A DNA stretch of 30,738 bases from Candidatus Sulfopaludibacter sp. SbA3 (GCA_945865705.1 CAMBEY010000006.1:1-30738), one strand, 5' to 3'; positions 15,588-24,581 are shown, counted from the stretch's first letter. Notes: generated by a model not told the origin, from the sequence alone. Program-made: numbers and translations.

Positions 15588-15894
15588 TTTTCTTTATTTA
15601 CTTACTATGCACATTAAAACATATTTGTTTATAATAACTTACGAGGATATTGCCGGATTTTATACTACGTTTAATCTTCTAAATTGCTTCATTTTACGCA
15701 ATATTCCTTAGGGCATTTACAGGTGCTGAGTATAGTTTTACCCAACTCGCCTCTCTCGATCCAGACCGGACGTAGCTCCCCATGTAGCTTTCCATGTCCC
15801 GCCGAGACCACCATCGTGCTGCCACATCGTCAACAATTTCTCGGCTATTTCTTGCTGGGGCGGGAACACCATTGTCGTCTTTCAGGTATATTGA

Positions 15895-16584
15895 ATGTCT
15901 CCTATGCTGACGTTTTGGTCCACGATTGACTGGTATCCTCTGTGGTTGTCGCTGCGTGTCGCCGCGATCGCCACCCTTCTTTCTTTGCTTTTTGGATTAG
16001 GGGTTGCCTACGCTCTGGCTCGCTTTCGCTTCTGGGGGCGAGAGGCGCTGGACTCGCTCATCACTTTGCCGATCGTGCTGCCGCCTACCGTGCTGGGCTA
16101 TTACTTGTTGGTCCTGTTGGGGCGCAACTCGATATTTGGCCGTGTCTATGAAAATGTTTTCGGAGTTCCACTGGTCTTCACCTGGCAGGCGGCGGTGATT
16201 GCGGCCATGTTCCACAGCATTCCGCTGCTGGTGAAGGCGGCGCGGGCGGCGCTGGAAAACGTGGACCGGAGTCTGGAGAACGCCGCGCGCACGCTGGGGG
16301 CCTCAGAGGCCCGCATATTTTTTCAGATCACGCTGCCGCTGGCGCGCCGCTCGATACTGGCCGCTACCGCCTTTGCCTTTGCCCGCGCGCTGGGCGATTT
16401 CGGCGTAACCATCATGATCGCCGGCAACATCCCCGGCCGCACCCAGACCATGGCCGTGGCCATCTATGACGCGGTGCAGTCCGGCCGCAGCGGCCCGGCG
16501 ATGGTCATGGTGCTGATTATTTCCGCCGTCGCGCTGGGCATTCTATATCTCACCAATCGCCTGCAGGGAGAACCGTCGCATTAA
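15895..16584 (+). CDS. modB: Molybdate ABC transporter permease ModB
   Basis: A 229-residue inner-membrane permease with five or so hydrophobic segments. It resembles ModB, with LPIVLPPTVLGYYLLVLLGRNS and the ABC-permease EAA-type loop ENAARTLGASEARIFFQITLPLA (about 128-150) that docks onto the ATPase. The GALGDFGVT-type stretch (FARALGDFGVTIMIAGNIPGRTQTM) is characteristic of molybdate/tungstate permeases. An ATG at 15904 is an alternative start; the ribosome binding site at either is weak. modC begins 68 nt downstream. No modA gene for the periplasmic binding protein is present beside it, so that component must be encoded elsewhere or lie outside this operon. Confidence 0.92.
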   Translation: MSPMLTFWSTIDWYPLWLSLRVAAIATLLSLLFGLGVAYALARFRFWGREALDSLITLPIVLPPTVLGYYLLVLLGRNSIFGRVYENVFGVPLVFTWQAAVIAAMFHSIPLLVKAARAALENVDRSLENAARTLGASEARIFFQITLPLARRSILAATAFAFARALGDFGVTIMIAGNIPGRTQTMAVAIYDAVQSGRSGPAMVMVLIISAVALGILYLTNRLQGEPSH

Positions 16585-16652
16585 TCGACCGCGCCATCAC
16601 GGGAAGTCCAACTCCGGTCGTTCGCTTCCTCGAACGCGCAATGGAGCGTGCC

Positions 16653-17810
16653 ATGGCGCAGCTTGAGCTGACAATTCGCCATGAATATTCTTCTCCGGGA
16701 GCGGCGAAGAAAGCCCCGTTGCCGGGGTTCATTCTCGACATCGCGCTGAGTTGCGAGGCGGGGATCACCGTGCTGTTCGGCGCCAGCGGTTCTGGCAAGA
16801 CGCTGACGCTCGACGCGCTGGCCGGATTCCTAAAGTCCGCGCAGGGACGCATTGTCCTCGATAACGCGATCTTGTTCGACGCCGCCAGCGGTCTCTCGCT
16901 GCCGCCGCAGCGCCGCCACGTGGGCTACGTATTCCAGAACTACGCGCTGTTCCCGCACATGACCATCGAACAGAATCTCGCGTTCGGCATCCAACATCTC
17001 CCCGTGCTGGAGCGCACGCGGCGGATCCACCAGGAGCTGGACCGCTTCGGCATCGCCGCCAAGGCTGGCCGCCTGCCGCGCGAACTCTCAGGCGGCGAGA
17101 AGCAGAGGGCCTCCATCGCGCGCGCGCTGATCTGCCAGCCCAAGTTGCTGCTGCTCGATGAGCCGGTGCGCGGCCTCGACTATCCCCTGCGCGCCGACTT
17201 CTATGAAATCCTGCGCCAGGTGCGCGAGCGCCACCGCATCCCGATTTTGTTGGTGACCCATGATGCCGAAGAGGGGTTTCTCCTGGGCGATAAAATGGCG
17301 GTGTTTGAAGAGGGCCGCATCGTGCAGTTCGATAAGCCGGAAGAAATTTTCCAGCGGCCCGCGAAGCCTTCTGTGGCCCGGCTGCTGGGCATCAGCAACG
17401 TGTTTCAAGGAGTGATTGAATCGCTCGACCCGATGACTGGCATTTCGCGTCTGCGCACGCCAGCCTTCACGCTGACGCTGCCCTATTTGCCGGGCCGTCT
17501 GCGTGGCGACACGGTGGAGTTCTGCATCCGCCGCGAGCACGTCGCGCTGTGGGAAGCCGGAGCGGCTAAGCTCGACAACGGTCGCGAGAACCGCATCCCA
17601 GTGCGTATTGCGGAGGAAGTGTTTACACCCACCACGGTGCGCTTGTGGCTGGAGGTCGCGGCGGCGGGCACGGGGCCGCGCAACACAAGTGTCGCCATGG
17701 AATGTGAGGTCTCGCGCACCATCCATCAGAAAATGGAACTGACGCAGCAGAAGGACTGGCTCGCCGAGTTACCTTCCGGCTCCATCCACATTTTTGCCGG
17801 AAAATTGTAG
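16653..17810 (+). CDS. modC: Molybdate ABC transporter ATP-binding protein ModC
   Basis: The ATG at 16653 is preferred over that at 16641 because GGAG (16643-16646) sits 6 nt upstream. The 385-residue protein has Walker A GASGSGKT (43-50), Q-loop region VGYVFQNYALFPHMT, ABC signature LSGGEKQR (about 145-152), Walker B LLLLDEP with an unusual following VRGLD, and H-loop VTHDAEEG. The C-terminal third (about 235-385) is a TOBE/Mop-like regulatory domain (VFQGVIESLDPMTGISRLR, then VEFCIRREHVAL), which in ModC binds molybdate. It powers import with ModB. Specificity for molybdate rather than tungstate or sulfate is inferred from pairing with ModB. Confidence 0.9.
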   Translation: MAQLELTIRHEYSSPGAAKKAPLPGFILDIALSCEAGITVLFGASGSGKTLTLDALAGFLKSAQGRIVLDNAILFDAASGLSLPPQRRHVGYVFQNYALFPHMTIEQNLAFGIQHLPVLERTRRIHQELDRFGIAAKAGRLPRELSGGEKQRASIARALICQPKLLLLDEPVRGLDYPLRADFYEILRQVRERHRIPILLVTHDAEEGFLLGDKMAVFEEGRIVQFDKPEEIFQRPAKPSVARLLGISNVFQGVIESLDPMTGISRLRTPAFTLTLPYLPGRLRGDTVEFCIRREHVALWEAGAAKLDNGRENRIPVRIAEEVFTPTTVRLWLEVAAAGTGPRNTSVAMECEVSRTIHQKMELTQQKDWLAELPSGSIHIFAGKL

Positions 17811-17817
17811 AATTGAA

Positions 17818-17832
17818 GTCGCAATTTGCGAC
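17818..17832. repeat. Short perfect palindrome downstream of modC
   Basis: GTCGCAA-T-TTGCGAC, 7-bp arms around one base, lies 7 nt after the modC stop. It is too tight to form a hairpin, so it may be a protein-binding dyad. No partner is known. Confidence 0.35.
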
Positions 17833-17887
17833 ATCCAGTTCGGACTTGGGCAAAAGTCTTGCGCTCCGCGCCAGTCGCCCTTGATGG

Positions 17888-18208
17888 TTATTCCACTTCG
17901 ATGGGATGACTCACCATCCAGAGTTCATGCTGCTCCAGGCGAGCCTGCCAGCGGTTCTTGAACTGTTTCATCCACTCGCGGCTGTCCGGAGAATCCGCCA
18001 CATCCACCACCACTCTCACCAGATTGTCGCGGTAGAGGACGCCGCCTTGGCGCCAATGACCTTCGAGTTTCTGTGTTACGAAGCTGGCGGCTCCGAAGTG
18101 GTCCAGAACTTCCCGGACCGCTTCCGCGAGCCATTCGGCGGGCACTTCCCGCTCGTCATTGAACTGAAGAGGGAGCAGGACCTCGAATCGCCGCCACCTG
18201 CTGCTCAT
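17888..18208 (-). CDS. Small conserved hypothetical protein
   Basis: The start is the ATG at 18208, with AAGGAAAG about 9 nt upstream. The longer frame to 18283 adds a leader that does not fit. The 106-residue soluble protein reads MSSRWRRFEVLLPLQFNDER with many aromatic and acidic residues, a GHWRQGGVLYRDNLVRVVVDVAD segment and a C-terminal QARLEQHELWMVSHPIEVE. I do not recognise a named family, though it looks globular and codon use agrees with a real gene. It has an alternating strand pattern suggesting an alpha/beta fold. It lies 84 nt downstream of the receptor gene on the same strand. No function can be assigned. Confidence 0.7.
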   Translation of the reverse strand: MSSRWRRFEVLLPLQFNDEREVPAEWLAEAVREVLDHFGAASFVTQKLEGHWRQGGVLYRDNLVRVVVDVADSPDSREWMKQFKNRWQARLEQHELWMVSHPIEVE

Positions 18209-18292
18209 AGGTAGTCTTTCCTTTGGCAGTAAATGGAATATTCCGGCAGCAAGCGCTGCCGGGGCCTTCAGTAGCCTACCCACGAAGACAGC

Positions 18293-21200
18293 CTAAAAAG
18301 TCAGCTTCAGGCCGAACTGGATTTGGCGCGCGTCGGTTACCGTGGTCGAGATGCGGCCTGCGCTGTCCAGCCGCAGCGGCGCGCCGCCGGCGAGCGTGAA
18401 GACGCTGGCATTGGGCTTGCCCAAGTTCACGCGGTTCGTGGCGTTGAAGAACTCGGCGCGGAACTGCAACTTCCAGCGCTCGGTCAGCGATGTCATTTTG
18501 GTGAGCGAGGAATCCCACTTCGCGAGGCCCGGCCCCAGGATGGTGTTGCGGCCCACGTTGCCCAGTTCACAGTTGCGACCCGCCGCGCAGTCGCCCGCGG
18601 GCAGATAAAATGCAGTTCCGTCAAAGTAGTTCACCGGACCACCGCGCACGATCTTCTCGGAATCAAAATCGGCTACCACGCTGGGGTTGCGGATCAATCC
18701 ATTGTTGGTCATGGCTGCCGGCGTGGCTGCTGCGGCGTTGTTCACGGTGAAGGGCTGGCCGTCCTGCAGCGTAACGATGCCGGCCAACTGCCATCCGGAG
18801 AACATGTGTTTCATGAAGCCGGTCAAGCCATCGCCGGAGGGAAGTTGATAGGTGTAATTCATGCTCAACTTGCTTCCGACGTCATAGCCGCTGAGGCTCT
18901 TGTCCACGCGGCGGTCGTGTCCGTAACGCATGGGGCCGGGGCCGGAGCCGGTGCGATCGACAGACGCATAGCCATCGCCTTCGCTCAACGCCTTCGAGTA
19001 GGCGTAGGAGACCTGCGTGCGCAGGCCGCCGGTGATGCGCCGCTCGAAGGACAGCGTGAATGCGTTGTACCAGGAGTTGCCGCTCGCGCCGAGCACGTTG
19101 ATGTTGGTGAAGTTGCGGTTCAGGCGCGTGGCCGTGGCGGGAGTTTCGAGTGAGTTCGAGGTGGTGTTGTAAGTGGCAATCGGCACGTTCAAGTCGGAGT
19201 AGGTAACCAGATTCACGCCGCGATTGCCGACGTAGCCGAGCGTCAGCACGGTGGCCGCGCCGAACTGCCGCTGCACGTTCAAATTGTATTGCAGCGCGCT
19301 TGAGTTTTTGAAATTTTCATACGGAATCGTGGTGATGCTGCCGCGCGCGGTGTTTGATGCGGCGATGGTAGCCAGCGCGTCGGGGAACAGCGCGGGGCTG
19401 GGATTGGTGATCTGAAACTCGGTGTACAGCGGATACGTGCGCGTGGTGGGGAAGTAATAGTAAAGCTGATCGGCGGGCACAAAGAACATGCCGAAGCCGC
19501 CGCGCACCGCGGTGTGGTCATCGGCGAAGGGACTCCATGCAAAGCCAACGCGCGGGCCAATGGTCGCCCAACTCTTGTTCTTCCAATACGGTCCGCCGAC
19601 AGTAGTGTCGAGGTCGCTGAAGTTGCGCAGATTGACGATCTTGTCATCCACTTCGTTGGGCACGGAGTGCGGCTCCCAGCGCAGGCCGAGGTTCAGCGTA
19701 AGATTCTCAGAAAACTTCCAGTCGTCCTGCAAGAAGAAGGAAGTGAAGTTCTGGCGCCAGTGGCGGTCGGGATTGCCGAATTGATTCGGCGTGCCGCGAT
19801 ACTGCCGCGGAATGGCTTGCAGGAACGTTTCGACGGAAGCGAACGCCCAGTCGCCGAAGGTGCGATTGGGGTTGGACATGTTGAAGCGCATGCGCTCAAA
19901 CATGCCACCAAACTGAATGGTGTGCGCGCCGGTGGAGAAATTCACGTCGTCCTGCACTGAGAAGCGGTTGGTTACCCAGCGCTCGAAGGGCTGCGGGTGC
20001 CCGACCCAGCCGAAGCCGACCGACGCGGTTACCTCACCCGCCACCGAAGTCAGCTCGGCGGGCACGTCCGGGTAAGTGCCATTGGCCATCGGGAAGACGC
20101 GGTTGAAGTGAAAGCGCGCCGTGCTCAACAGGCGCGGTGAAAATGTGTGAGTCTCCGAAAGCGTCAGCAGACGCGCATTCACCGCGCGGAACACGCCGAA
20201 CTCCGGAAGGGCCAGCACCTGATTGATGTTCGAGTCCGAGGCCGTGAAGCGCGCGAAGAAGGCATCTGACTCAGAAAACTGATGATCGACGCGACCCTGC
20301 CCGAAATTTTCCGTGGTCGGTTCCTTCCCGGGAAACACATACTCTGCGGTGCCATCGTTGATGGTGCGACCGTTCGCGCTGGGCAGCGGAATGCGATTGA
20401 GGAAGGGGCGAATCTTCGCCGAGACGGTCACCTGACGGTCCGGATTCGGCAGGCGGCCGGTGCGCGCGGCGGCGTCGGGAACGATGGTGCGCTTGGTCGT
20501 CGTGAGCACTTCGCGCATGCCTTCATAGGCCGCAAAGAAAAAAGTCTTATCGCGCTTGGCTGGCCCGCCCCCGGTAACGCCGAATTGATTGCGGCGGAAA
20601 GGCGGGATGCCCTCGTCGAAAAAGTTGCGCGCATCGAGTGAGTTGTTGCGCAGAAATTCGTAGAACGTCCCGTGGAAGGTGTTGGTGCCGGATTTCGACA
20701 CGCCGTTGAACACGCCGCCCAGCACGCGCCCGTACTGCGCGTTGAGCGAAGTGGTCAGCATCTGAAATTCCTGCACGGTCTCAGCGCCCAGCAGCGCGCC
20801 CGACGGCCCGGCCGGCACGTGGCGCGAAAAGTCATTGATATACGCACCGTCCAGCAGATAGGCGTTGTCCTGTCCGCGGAATCCCGAGACGGAGATCTTT
20901 TTGCCGAAGCCGCCGAAGGCGTTGTCGGTACCAGCATAAGTCGGCGCGCTGACGCCGGGATTGAGCAGGATCAGTTCCGTCAGATCACGACCGTTGAGCG
21001 GCAGGTCGCGGATGGTCTGGTCCTGAATGAGATAGCTGACGGTGGATTCGGTCGTCTGCACCAGCGGCGCTTCGCCGGTAACTTCCACGGTCTGCGAGAC
21101 CGCGCCGACGGGGAGTGAGAAGTTCACCACCGCCTCGCGGCCAATGGTGAGCACGATGCCGGTGCGCGCCTCGGACTGGAAGCCTTCCAGGCCGGCGGTC

Positions 21201-21436
21201 ACGCGATAGCTGCCCACGGCCAGCGATGGCGCACTGTAACGCCCGGCGGCATCGGCCGTCAGCGTGCGCGTGATCCCGGTCTCTTCATGCAGCAATACCA
21301 CACTGGCCCCGGGCAGCACCGCGCCGGAGCTATCGGCCACCGTGCCGGAGACCGTTCCTGTAGTGATCTGCGCATGGCCTTGGATCGTAAACAATGTTGC
21401 GCACACCACCAACAAACTGAATAAAATCCGTTGCAT
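18293..21436 (-). CDS. Oar-like TonB-dependent outer-membrane receptor
   Basis: A 1047-residue outer-membrane protein. A signal peptide (1-about 22, hydrophobic LFSLLVVCATLFTI, then GHAQ) precedes a carboxypeptidase-regulatory-like beta-sandwich domain (about 28-110: GTVSGTVADSSGAVLPGASV, GRYSAPSLAVGSYRVTA). A plug domain (about 115-260) has VEVTGEAPLVQTTESTVS and LPLNGRDLTELILLNPGV. The rest is a long beta-barrel ending LKLTF with a C-terminal phenylalanine, as outer-membrane proteins need. This architecture matches Oar-type receptors, which are strongly expanded in Acidobacteriota. The ribosome binding site is AGGGGG about 9 nt before the ATG. The ligand is unknown: such proteins are linked to uptake of plant polymers or oligosaccharides, or to protease export, and the genome context here does not decide. 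Confidence 0.93.
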   Translation of the reverse strand: MQRILFSLLVVCATLFTIQGHAQITTGTVSGTVADSSGAVLPGASVVLLHEETGITRTLTADAAGRYSAPSLAVGSYRVTAGLEGFQSEARTGIVLTIGREAVVNFSLPVGAVSQTVEVTGEAPLVQTTESTVSYLIQDQTIRDLPLNGRDLTELILLNPGVSAPTYAGTDNAFGGFGKKISVSGFRGQDNAYLLDGAYINDFSRHVPAGPSGALLGAETVQEFQMLTTSLNAQYGRVLGGVFNGVSKSGTNTFHGTFYEFLRNNSLDARNFFDEGIPPFRRNQFGVTGGGPAKRDKTFFFAAYEGMREVLTTTKRTIVPDAAARTGRLPNPDRQVTVSAKIRPFLNRIPLPSANGRTINDGTAEYVFPGKEPTTENFGQGRVDHQFSESDAFFARFTASDSNINQVLALPEFGVFRAVNARLLTLSETHTFSPRLLSTARFHFNRVFPMANGTYPDVPAELTSVAGEVTASVGFGWVGHPQPFERWVTNRFSVQDDVNFSTGAHTIQFGGMFERMRFNMSNPNRTFGDWAFASVETFLQAIPRQYRGTPNQFGNPDRHWRQNFTSFFLQDDWKFSENLTLNLGLRWEPHSVPNEVDDKIVNLRNFSDLDTTVGGPYWKNKSWATIGPRVGFAWSPFADDHTAVRGGFGMFFVPADQLYYYFPTTRTYPLYTEFQITNPSPALFPDALATIAASNTARGSITTIPYENFKNSSALQYNLNVQRQFGAATVLTLGYVGNRGVNLVTYSDLNVPIATYNTTSNSLETPATATRLNRNFTNINVLGASGNSWYNAFTLSFERRITGGLRTQVSYAYSKALSEGDGYASVDRTGSGPGPMRYGHDRRVDKSLSGYDVGSKLSMNYTYQLPSGDGLTGFMKHMFSGWQLAGIVTLQDGQPFTVNNAAAATPAAMTNNGLIRNPSVVADFDSEKIVRGGPVNYFDGTAFYLPAGDCAAGRNCELGNVGRNTILGPGLAKWDSSLTKMTSLTERWKLQFRAEFFNATNRVNLGKPNASVFTLAGGAPLRLDSAGRISTTVTDARQIQFGLKLTF

Positions 21437-21505
21437 TTGAATATTCCCCCTTTAGCGCGCCCGGCCTGCCCGCAGAAATTGTGTCAGGCCGTTTTGATGA
21501 CCTCA

Positions 21506-21532
21506 TTTATACCTTAGAAAGGGTCGAATCAA
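21506..21532 (-). promoter_or_regulatory. Possible promoter of the Oar-like receptor gene
   Basis: On the minus strand TTGATT (21527-21532) and TATAAA (21506-21511) are separated by 15 nt, shorter than ideal. They lie about 70 nt upstream of the receptor ATG. Confidence 0.4.
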
Positions 21533-21574
21533 GCGAGAAAAATGCCGGCCGCCATAGCAAGGATGGAACGCGGC

Positions 21575-21602
21575 TTGACAGTCCTCCACGGTGCGCTATG
21601 CT
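21575..21602 (+). promoter_or_regulatory. Sigma-70 promoter of the ankyrin-repeat gene
   Basis: A perfect TTGACA (21575-21580) and TATGCT (21597-21602) lie 16 nt apart. The transcript would start near 21609, just before the GGGAGG ribosome binding site (21612-21617), which rules out the longer upstream reading frame. Confidence 0.75.
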
Positions 21603-21624
21603 AGCCTCTGCGGGAGGTTTTGCC

Positions 21625-23058
21625 ATGAGTTCCGATCAAAGTTCCCATCGCGCCGTGCGCGGCGGCTGGCGGTGGATTCTGCTGGCAGGATTTGCAATTG
21701 TATTAAGTGCCCATCGCTCCGCCACAGCCTTGGACGATCATCGTCTGGCCGATGCGGTGATGCGCAAGGATCGCGGCGCCGCGCTGACGTTGCTGAAGCA
21801 GCGCGTGAACGTGAATGCTCCGCAGGCCGATGGCTCGACCGCGCTGGCCTGGGCCGCGCACTGGAATGATCTCGCGACCGCTGAGCAACTCCTGCGCGCC
21901 GGAGCCAACGCGGATACCGCCAACGACTACGGCATCACGCCGTTGCAACTGGCCTGCGTCAACGGCAGTCTGCCCATGGTGCAGAAGCTGGTTGCCGCGA
22001 AAGCAAATCCCAATGCGCTGGCGCAGACCGGCGAGACGGCGTTTCTGAACTGCGTGCGCAGCGGTAATGTGGATGCGGTGCGGCTGCTGCTGGAAGCCCG
22101 TGCCGACGTGAACCTTCCTGAAAAGTGGCGCGGTCAGACGCCGCTGATGTGGGCCGTGGCGGAGAAGCACGCCGCCGTCGCCAAGGCGTTGATCGATCGC
22201 GGCGCGGACGTCAACGCCAAGTCGAAAGGAGGATTCACCGCGTTGCAATTTGCCGCGCAGCAGGGTGACATCGAGTCAGCCAAATTATTATTGGCGGCGG
22301 GCGCGAACGTGAATGACGCTGATCCGGAAGATGGCATGACCGCGCTGCTCACCGCCATCGGCAGCGGACAGGCCGCGCTCGCGGCTCTGCTGGTGGAGAA
22401 CGGCGCGGACGCGAACACGGCCAATAAGCAAGGAGTCTCCGCCCTGCACTTTGCCTCGACGCGCCGCAACATGAACGAGTTGACCAAGACTCTGCTGGCC
22501 AAGGGCGCGAGCCCCAACGTGCGGCAGAAACGCGACCCCGTCGGAGCCACGCCATTTTATCTGGCCGCCGGCGCGGGCAACGTGGCCGCCATGCGCGCGC
22601 TGATCGCCGGCGGGGCCGACGCGAAAATTTCCACCAACGACAACACCACCGCCGTGATGGTCGCCGCCGGCGTGGGCCGCTACGAATCGCGCAGCGAGGA
22701 GTTCGACAAGAACGCGCTCGAGGCCATTCAATACGCGCTGGAGCAGGGCGTGGACATCAACGCGCGCGGCGAGAATGATTGGACCGCGTTGCACGGCGCA
22801 GCTTACACCGGCGCGGACAACATCGCCGAATATCTCATCTCCAAAGGCGCGCAGCGGGAGGCCTTCGACAAGTACGGTCAGACTCCGCTGAGCATCGCCT
22901 CCGCCGTGGTAACCGAGGGCCTGGCTGACTTTGCCGACGTCCGCCCCCGCCGCTGGCGCGAGACCACCGTGAACCTCTTGGTGAAACTGGGTGCCGTTCC
23001 GGTCGAAAAATCCGGCGTGAAGATCACGGGCTCCCTCGCCGTGAGGCCCGTGGAGTAG
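21625..23058 (+). CDS. Exported ankyrin-repeat protein
   Basis: The ATG at 21625 is supported by GGGAGG 7 nt upstream and by the promoter, whose predicted transcript begins after any earlier start. The 477-residue product has an N-terminal hydrophobic export signal (WRWILLAGFAIVLS, about 15-30), then nearly continuous ankyrin repeats: DGSTALAWAAHWNDLATAEQLLRAGANAD, YGITPLQLACVNGSLPMVQKLVAAKANPN, GGFTALQFAAQQGDIESAKLLLAAGANVN and about six more. Ankyrin repeats mediate protein-protein contacts, and a periplasmic or envelope location is likely. It is divergent from the Oar-like receptor. The 3' end is only 15 nt from the insertion sequence but appears intact, ending VKITGSLAVRPVE. The partner is unknown. 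Confidence 0.9.
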   Translation: MSSDQSSHRAVRGGWRWILLAGFAIVLSAHRSATALDDHRLADAVMRKDRGAALTLLKQRVNVNAPQADGSTALAWAAHWNDLATAEQLLRAGANADTANDYGITPLQLACVNGSLPMVQKLVAAKANPNALAQTGETAFLNCVRSGNVDAVRLLLEARADVNLPEKWRGQTPLMWAVAEKHAAVAKALIDRGADVNAKSKGGFTALQFAAQQGDIESAKLLLAAGANVNDADPEDGMTALLTAIGSGQAALAALLVENGADANTANKQGVSALHFASTRRNMNELTKTLLAKGASPNVRQKRDPVGATPFYLAAGAGNVAAMRALIAGGADAKISTNDNTTAVMVAAGVGRYESRSEEFDKNALEAIQYALEQGVDINARGENDWTALHGAAYTGADNIAEYLISKGAQREAFDKYGQTPLSIASAVVTEGLADFADVRPRRWRETTVNLLVKLGAVPVEKSGVKITGSLAVRPVE

Positions 23059-23072
23059 CGGAGGCCATAGCA

Positions 23073-23121
23073 TTTTCCAATACAAGGATGAGCCTGAAAA
23101 TAATTTAGGGAGGAAGGGTGC
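23073..23121 (+). repeat. Left terminal inverted repeat of the insertion sequence
   Basis: Begins TTTTCCAATACAAGGATGAG and ends at GGGTGC. It aligns with the reverse complement of 24491-24537 with scattered mismatches and one or two small gaps. Confidence 0.75.
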
Positions 23122-23173
23122 GAATCTGCGGGAATTTCCTTTCTGTAAATTTGAGTGCAGCGGGGGATGGGGT

Positions 23174-23208
23174 GCAGGGCAAGGGGGCGGCCAGCCCTCT
23201 TGCCCTGC
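23174..23208 (-). terminator. Strong hairpin just downstream of the transposase gene
   Basis: GCAGGGCAAG (23174-23183) pairs perfectly with CTTGCCCTGC (23199-23208), and the stem continues four more pairs with one G-T. It lies 14 nt after the transposase stop, inside the element. It may end transposase transcription or protect it from read-in. Confidence 0.55.
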
Positions 23209-23221
23209 CGCAGCATTTTAG

Positions 23222-24478
23222 TCAAGCCGCGCGGGATGGATTGCTCCGTCGGCCCGCAGTGAGCGCCAGCCATTTGGCGCGTTGCATGCTCCGCGCGGCC
23301 TCGGTGTCGCTGTGGCGGGTGGCTTGCTGGTGGAGCGAGTGGGGCGTAATCCCCGGTTTCAAGTACTGCTCCCAGCCGGGCAGGGAGAGCAATTTTTCGT
23401 AGGGCGTGCGGTAGTCGTTGGCCGGGTAGCGGCGCTTTCTCTGACCGCGCGCGGTGATCTGGACGGTGGCAAAGCCGCAGGGCCGGTGATAGTTCAGGTA
23501 GGGATTGAAGTGCGCGGTGTAGAAGCTCTGCAAGCGCTCGGCCTGGCTGGCGGGCAGGGCGCCATAGCCGATGTGCTTGCGCACCACGGCGCCATTCTTG
23601 CCTTCCACCAGTGCGTTGTCGGTGGTCCGGCAGGAGCGCGATTTGGTGAACTCCACGAGCAGTTTGTTCAACAGTTGGGCCACGGCGTGATTGATGAACT
23701 CGGCGCCGTTGTCGCAGTGGAAGCCCAGGATGGCAAAGGGAAACTGATGCAGGATGGCTTGCAGGACCGGCAGCAAGTGGCGTTCGGCGATGGTCTGCAC
23801 GCAGCCGACCACTTCCCACTGGGTAACCGTGTCGACGGCGTTGAGGTGAAACAGTCCAGGCTGGCCATCGTGATGGCCCTGATGCACGGTGTCGACGCGC
23901 AAGTAACCGGGCCGGCCGCGCGGCTCCGGCTTGCAGCGCTCGGCGATCGAGACTCGCCGCGGCTGGGTGTGCTGCATGCGCACCCGCTGTTGGCGATAGG
24001 CTCCCGAGCGGCGCAGATTGTAGATATGGGCGGCGGAGATGCGCGCCAAGCGCTGGAACTCGGCGTGGCCGAAGACTTGATACTCGCGCTGCAAAATGCG
24101 CCGCACCGCCGGACCGGAGAGGCCTTCGTGGGCGCGGTCCACCGCCGCCAGCAAGACGATATCCTGAGGCGTGTAACGACACGGAAAACAGTGCCGGCGA
24201 AGAGGCTGAACCCGCAGGCCGCCGCGTTGCGCCCACTGCCCGATCAGGCGCGTGAGTTGCGCCCGGCTCAACCCGGTGAGCCGCAGCAAAAATCGCCACA
24301 CGATCCCTTTCTGCGCTTTGCGCAACCGCGCATAGCGCTGCGTTTCCAGCACCCGCGGCAGAAACTCGTAAATCGCCGCGCGCCCGCATCCCGTCCACTG
24401 GACGGCCCGCGTGCCCGCGACAAACTCCTGCATCTCGGCCAGGGTCAACCGTTCGGCGTTCTGCATGGTGATGGTCAT
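23222..24478 (-). CDS. DDE (rve/integrase-core) transposase
   Basis: A 418-residue transposase that looks intact. The N-terminal part (about 10-110) contains helix-turn-helix-like segments (LTGLSRAQLTRLIGQWAQRG). The integrase core (about 185-330) carries the catalytic triad: D196 in LRVDTVHQG, D256 in FHCDNGAEFIN and E292 in NALVEGKNG. The spacing D-35-E between the second and third residues is typical for retroviral-type integrases. The ending is Arg/Ser rich. An ATG at 24466 is a possible later start. There is no second transposase gene, so a frameshift product is not indicated. It is oriented opposite to rpsA and is the only cargo of the element. Confidence 0.92.
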   Translation of the reverse strand: MTITMQNAERLTLAEMQEFVAGTRAVQWTGCGRAAIYEFLPRVLETQRYARLRKAQKGIVWRFLLRLTGLSRAQLTRLIGQWAQRGGLRVQPLRRHCFPCRYTPQDIVLLAAVDRAHEGLSGPAVRRILQREYQVFGHAEFQRLARISAAHIYNLRRSGAYRQQRVRMQHTQPRRVSIAERCKPEPRGRPGYLRVDTVHQGHHDGQPGLFHLNAVDTVTQWEVVGCVQTIAERHLLPVLQAILHQFPFAILGFHCDNGAEFINHAVAQLLNKLLVEFTKSRSCRTTDNALVEGKNGAVVRKHIGYGALPASQAERLQSFYTAHFNPYLNYHRPCGFATVQITARGQRKRRYPANDYRTPYEKLLSLPGWEQYLKPGITPHSLHQQATRHSDTEAARSMQRAKWLALTAGRRSNPSRAA

Positions 24479-24490
24479 AGACCAGCGGAA

Positions 24491-24537
24491 TGCACCCCTT
24501 TCCCATCTCCACTTTCAGGCTCATCTTGTGTTGGAAA
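24491..24537 (-). repeat. Right terminal inverted repeat of the insertion sequence
   Basis: The reverse complement begins TTTCCAACACAAGATGAGCC and runs to GGGGTGCA, matching the left end. Confidence 0.75.
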
Positions 24538-24546
24538 TCATCCCCT

Positions 24547-24569
24547 CTTCAGGCTCTTCTTGCATTGGA
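24547..24569 (-). repeat. Extra partial copy of the IS end
   Basis: The reverse complement TCCAATGCAAGAAGAGCCTG repeats the terminal motif a third time, in the same orientation as the right repeat and about 10 nt outside it. Confidence 0.65.
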
Positions 24570-24581
24570 TAACTCTCTTGA

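Larger units (their letters stand above)
15454..15894. other. Divergent intergenic region between dnaK and modB
   Basis: AT-rich (notably 15580-15690) and without a credible gene. It holds the dnaK promoter and its HAIR-like operator on the minus strand. On the plus strand a perfect TATAAT lies at 15630-15635 with a weak TGCACA (15608-15613) 16 nt upstream, a possible modB promoter with a leader of over 200 nt. The segment 15720-15890 is GC-richer and unexplained. It does not match a molybdenum-cofactor RNA motif that I can recognise. Confidence 0.4.
23073..24569. mobile_element. Insertion sequence with rve/DDE transposase and long imperfect terminal repeats
   Basis: Imperfect terminal inverted repeats of about 47-49 bp flank a single transposase gene: left 23073-23121, right 24491-24537. 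Shared blocks are TTTCCAA.ACAAG.ATGAGCCTGAAA and GGGTGC. A second, partial copy of the terminal motif (24547-24569) follows the right repeat, so the true right border is either 24537 or 24569. No clear target duplication is visible. The element sits between the ankyrin gene and the rpsA promoter. The family resembles rve-domain transposases; I cannot fix the exact IS family. Confidence 0.85.

Noticed and set aside
15700..15894. Possible molybdenum-cofactor riboswitch before modB
   Set aside because: I could not find the expected conserved core, and the hairpins present are weak.
22878..24524. A 548-codon minus-strand open frame across the insertion sequence
   Set aside because: It is in a different frame from the DDE transposase on the same strand and crosses the IS boundary into the ankyrin gene. 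It has no recognisable domain.
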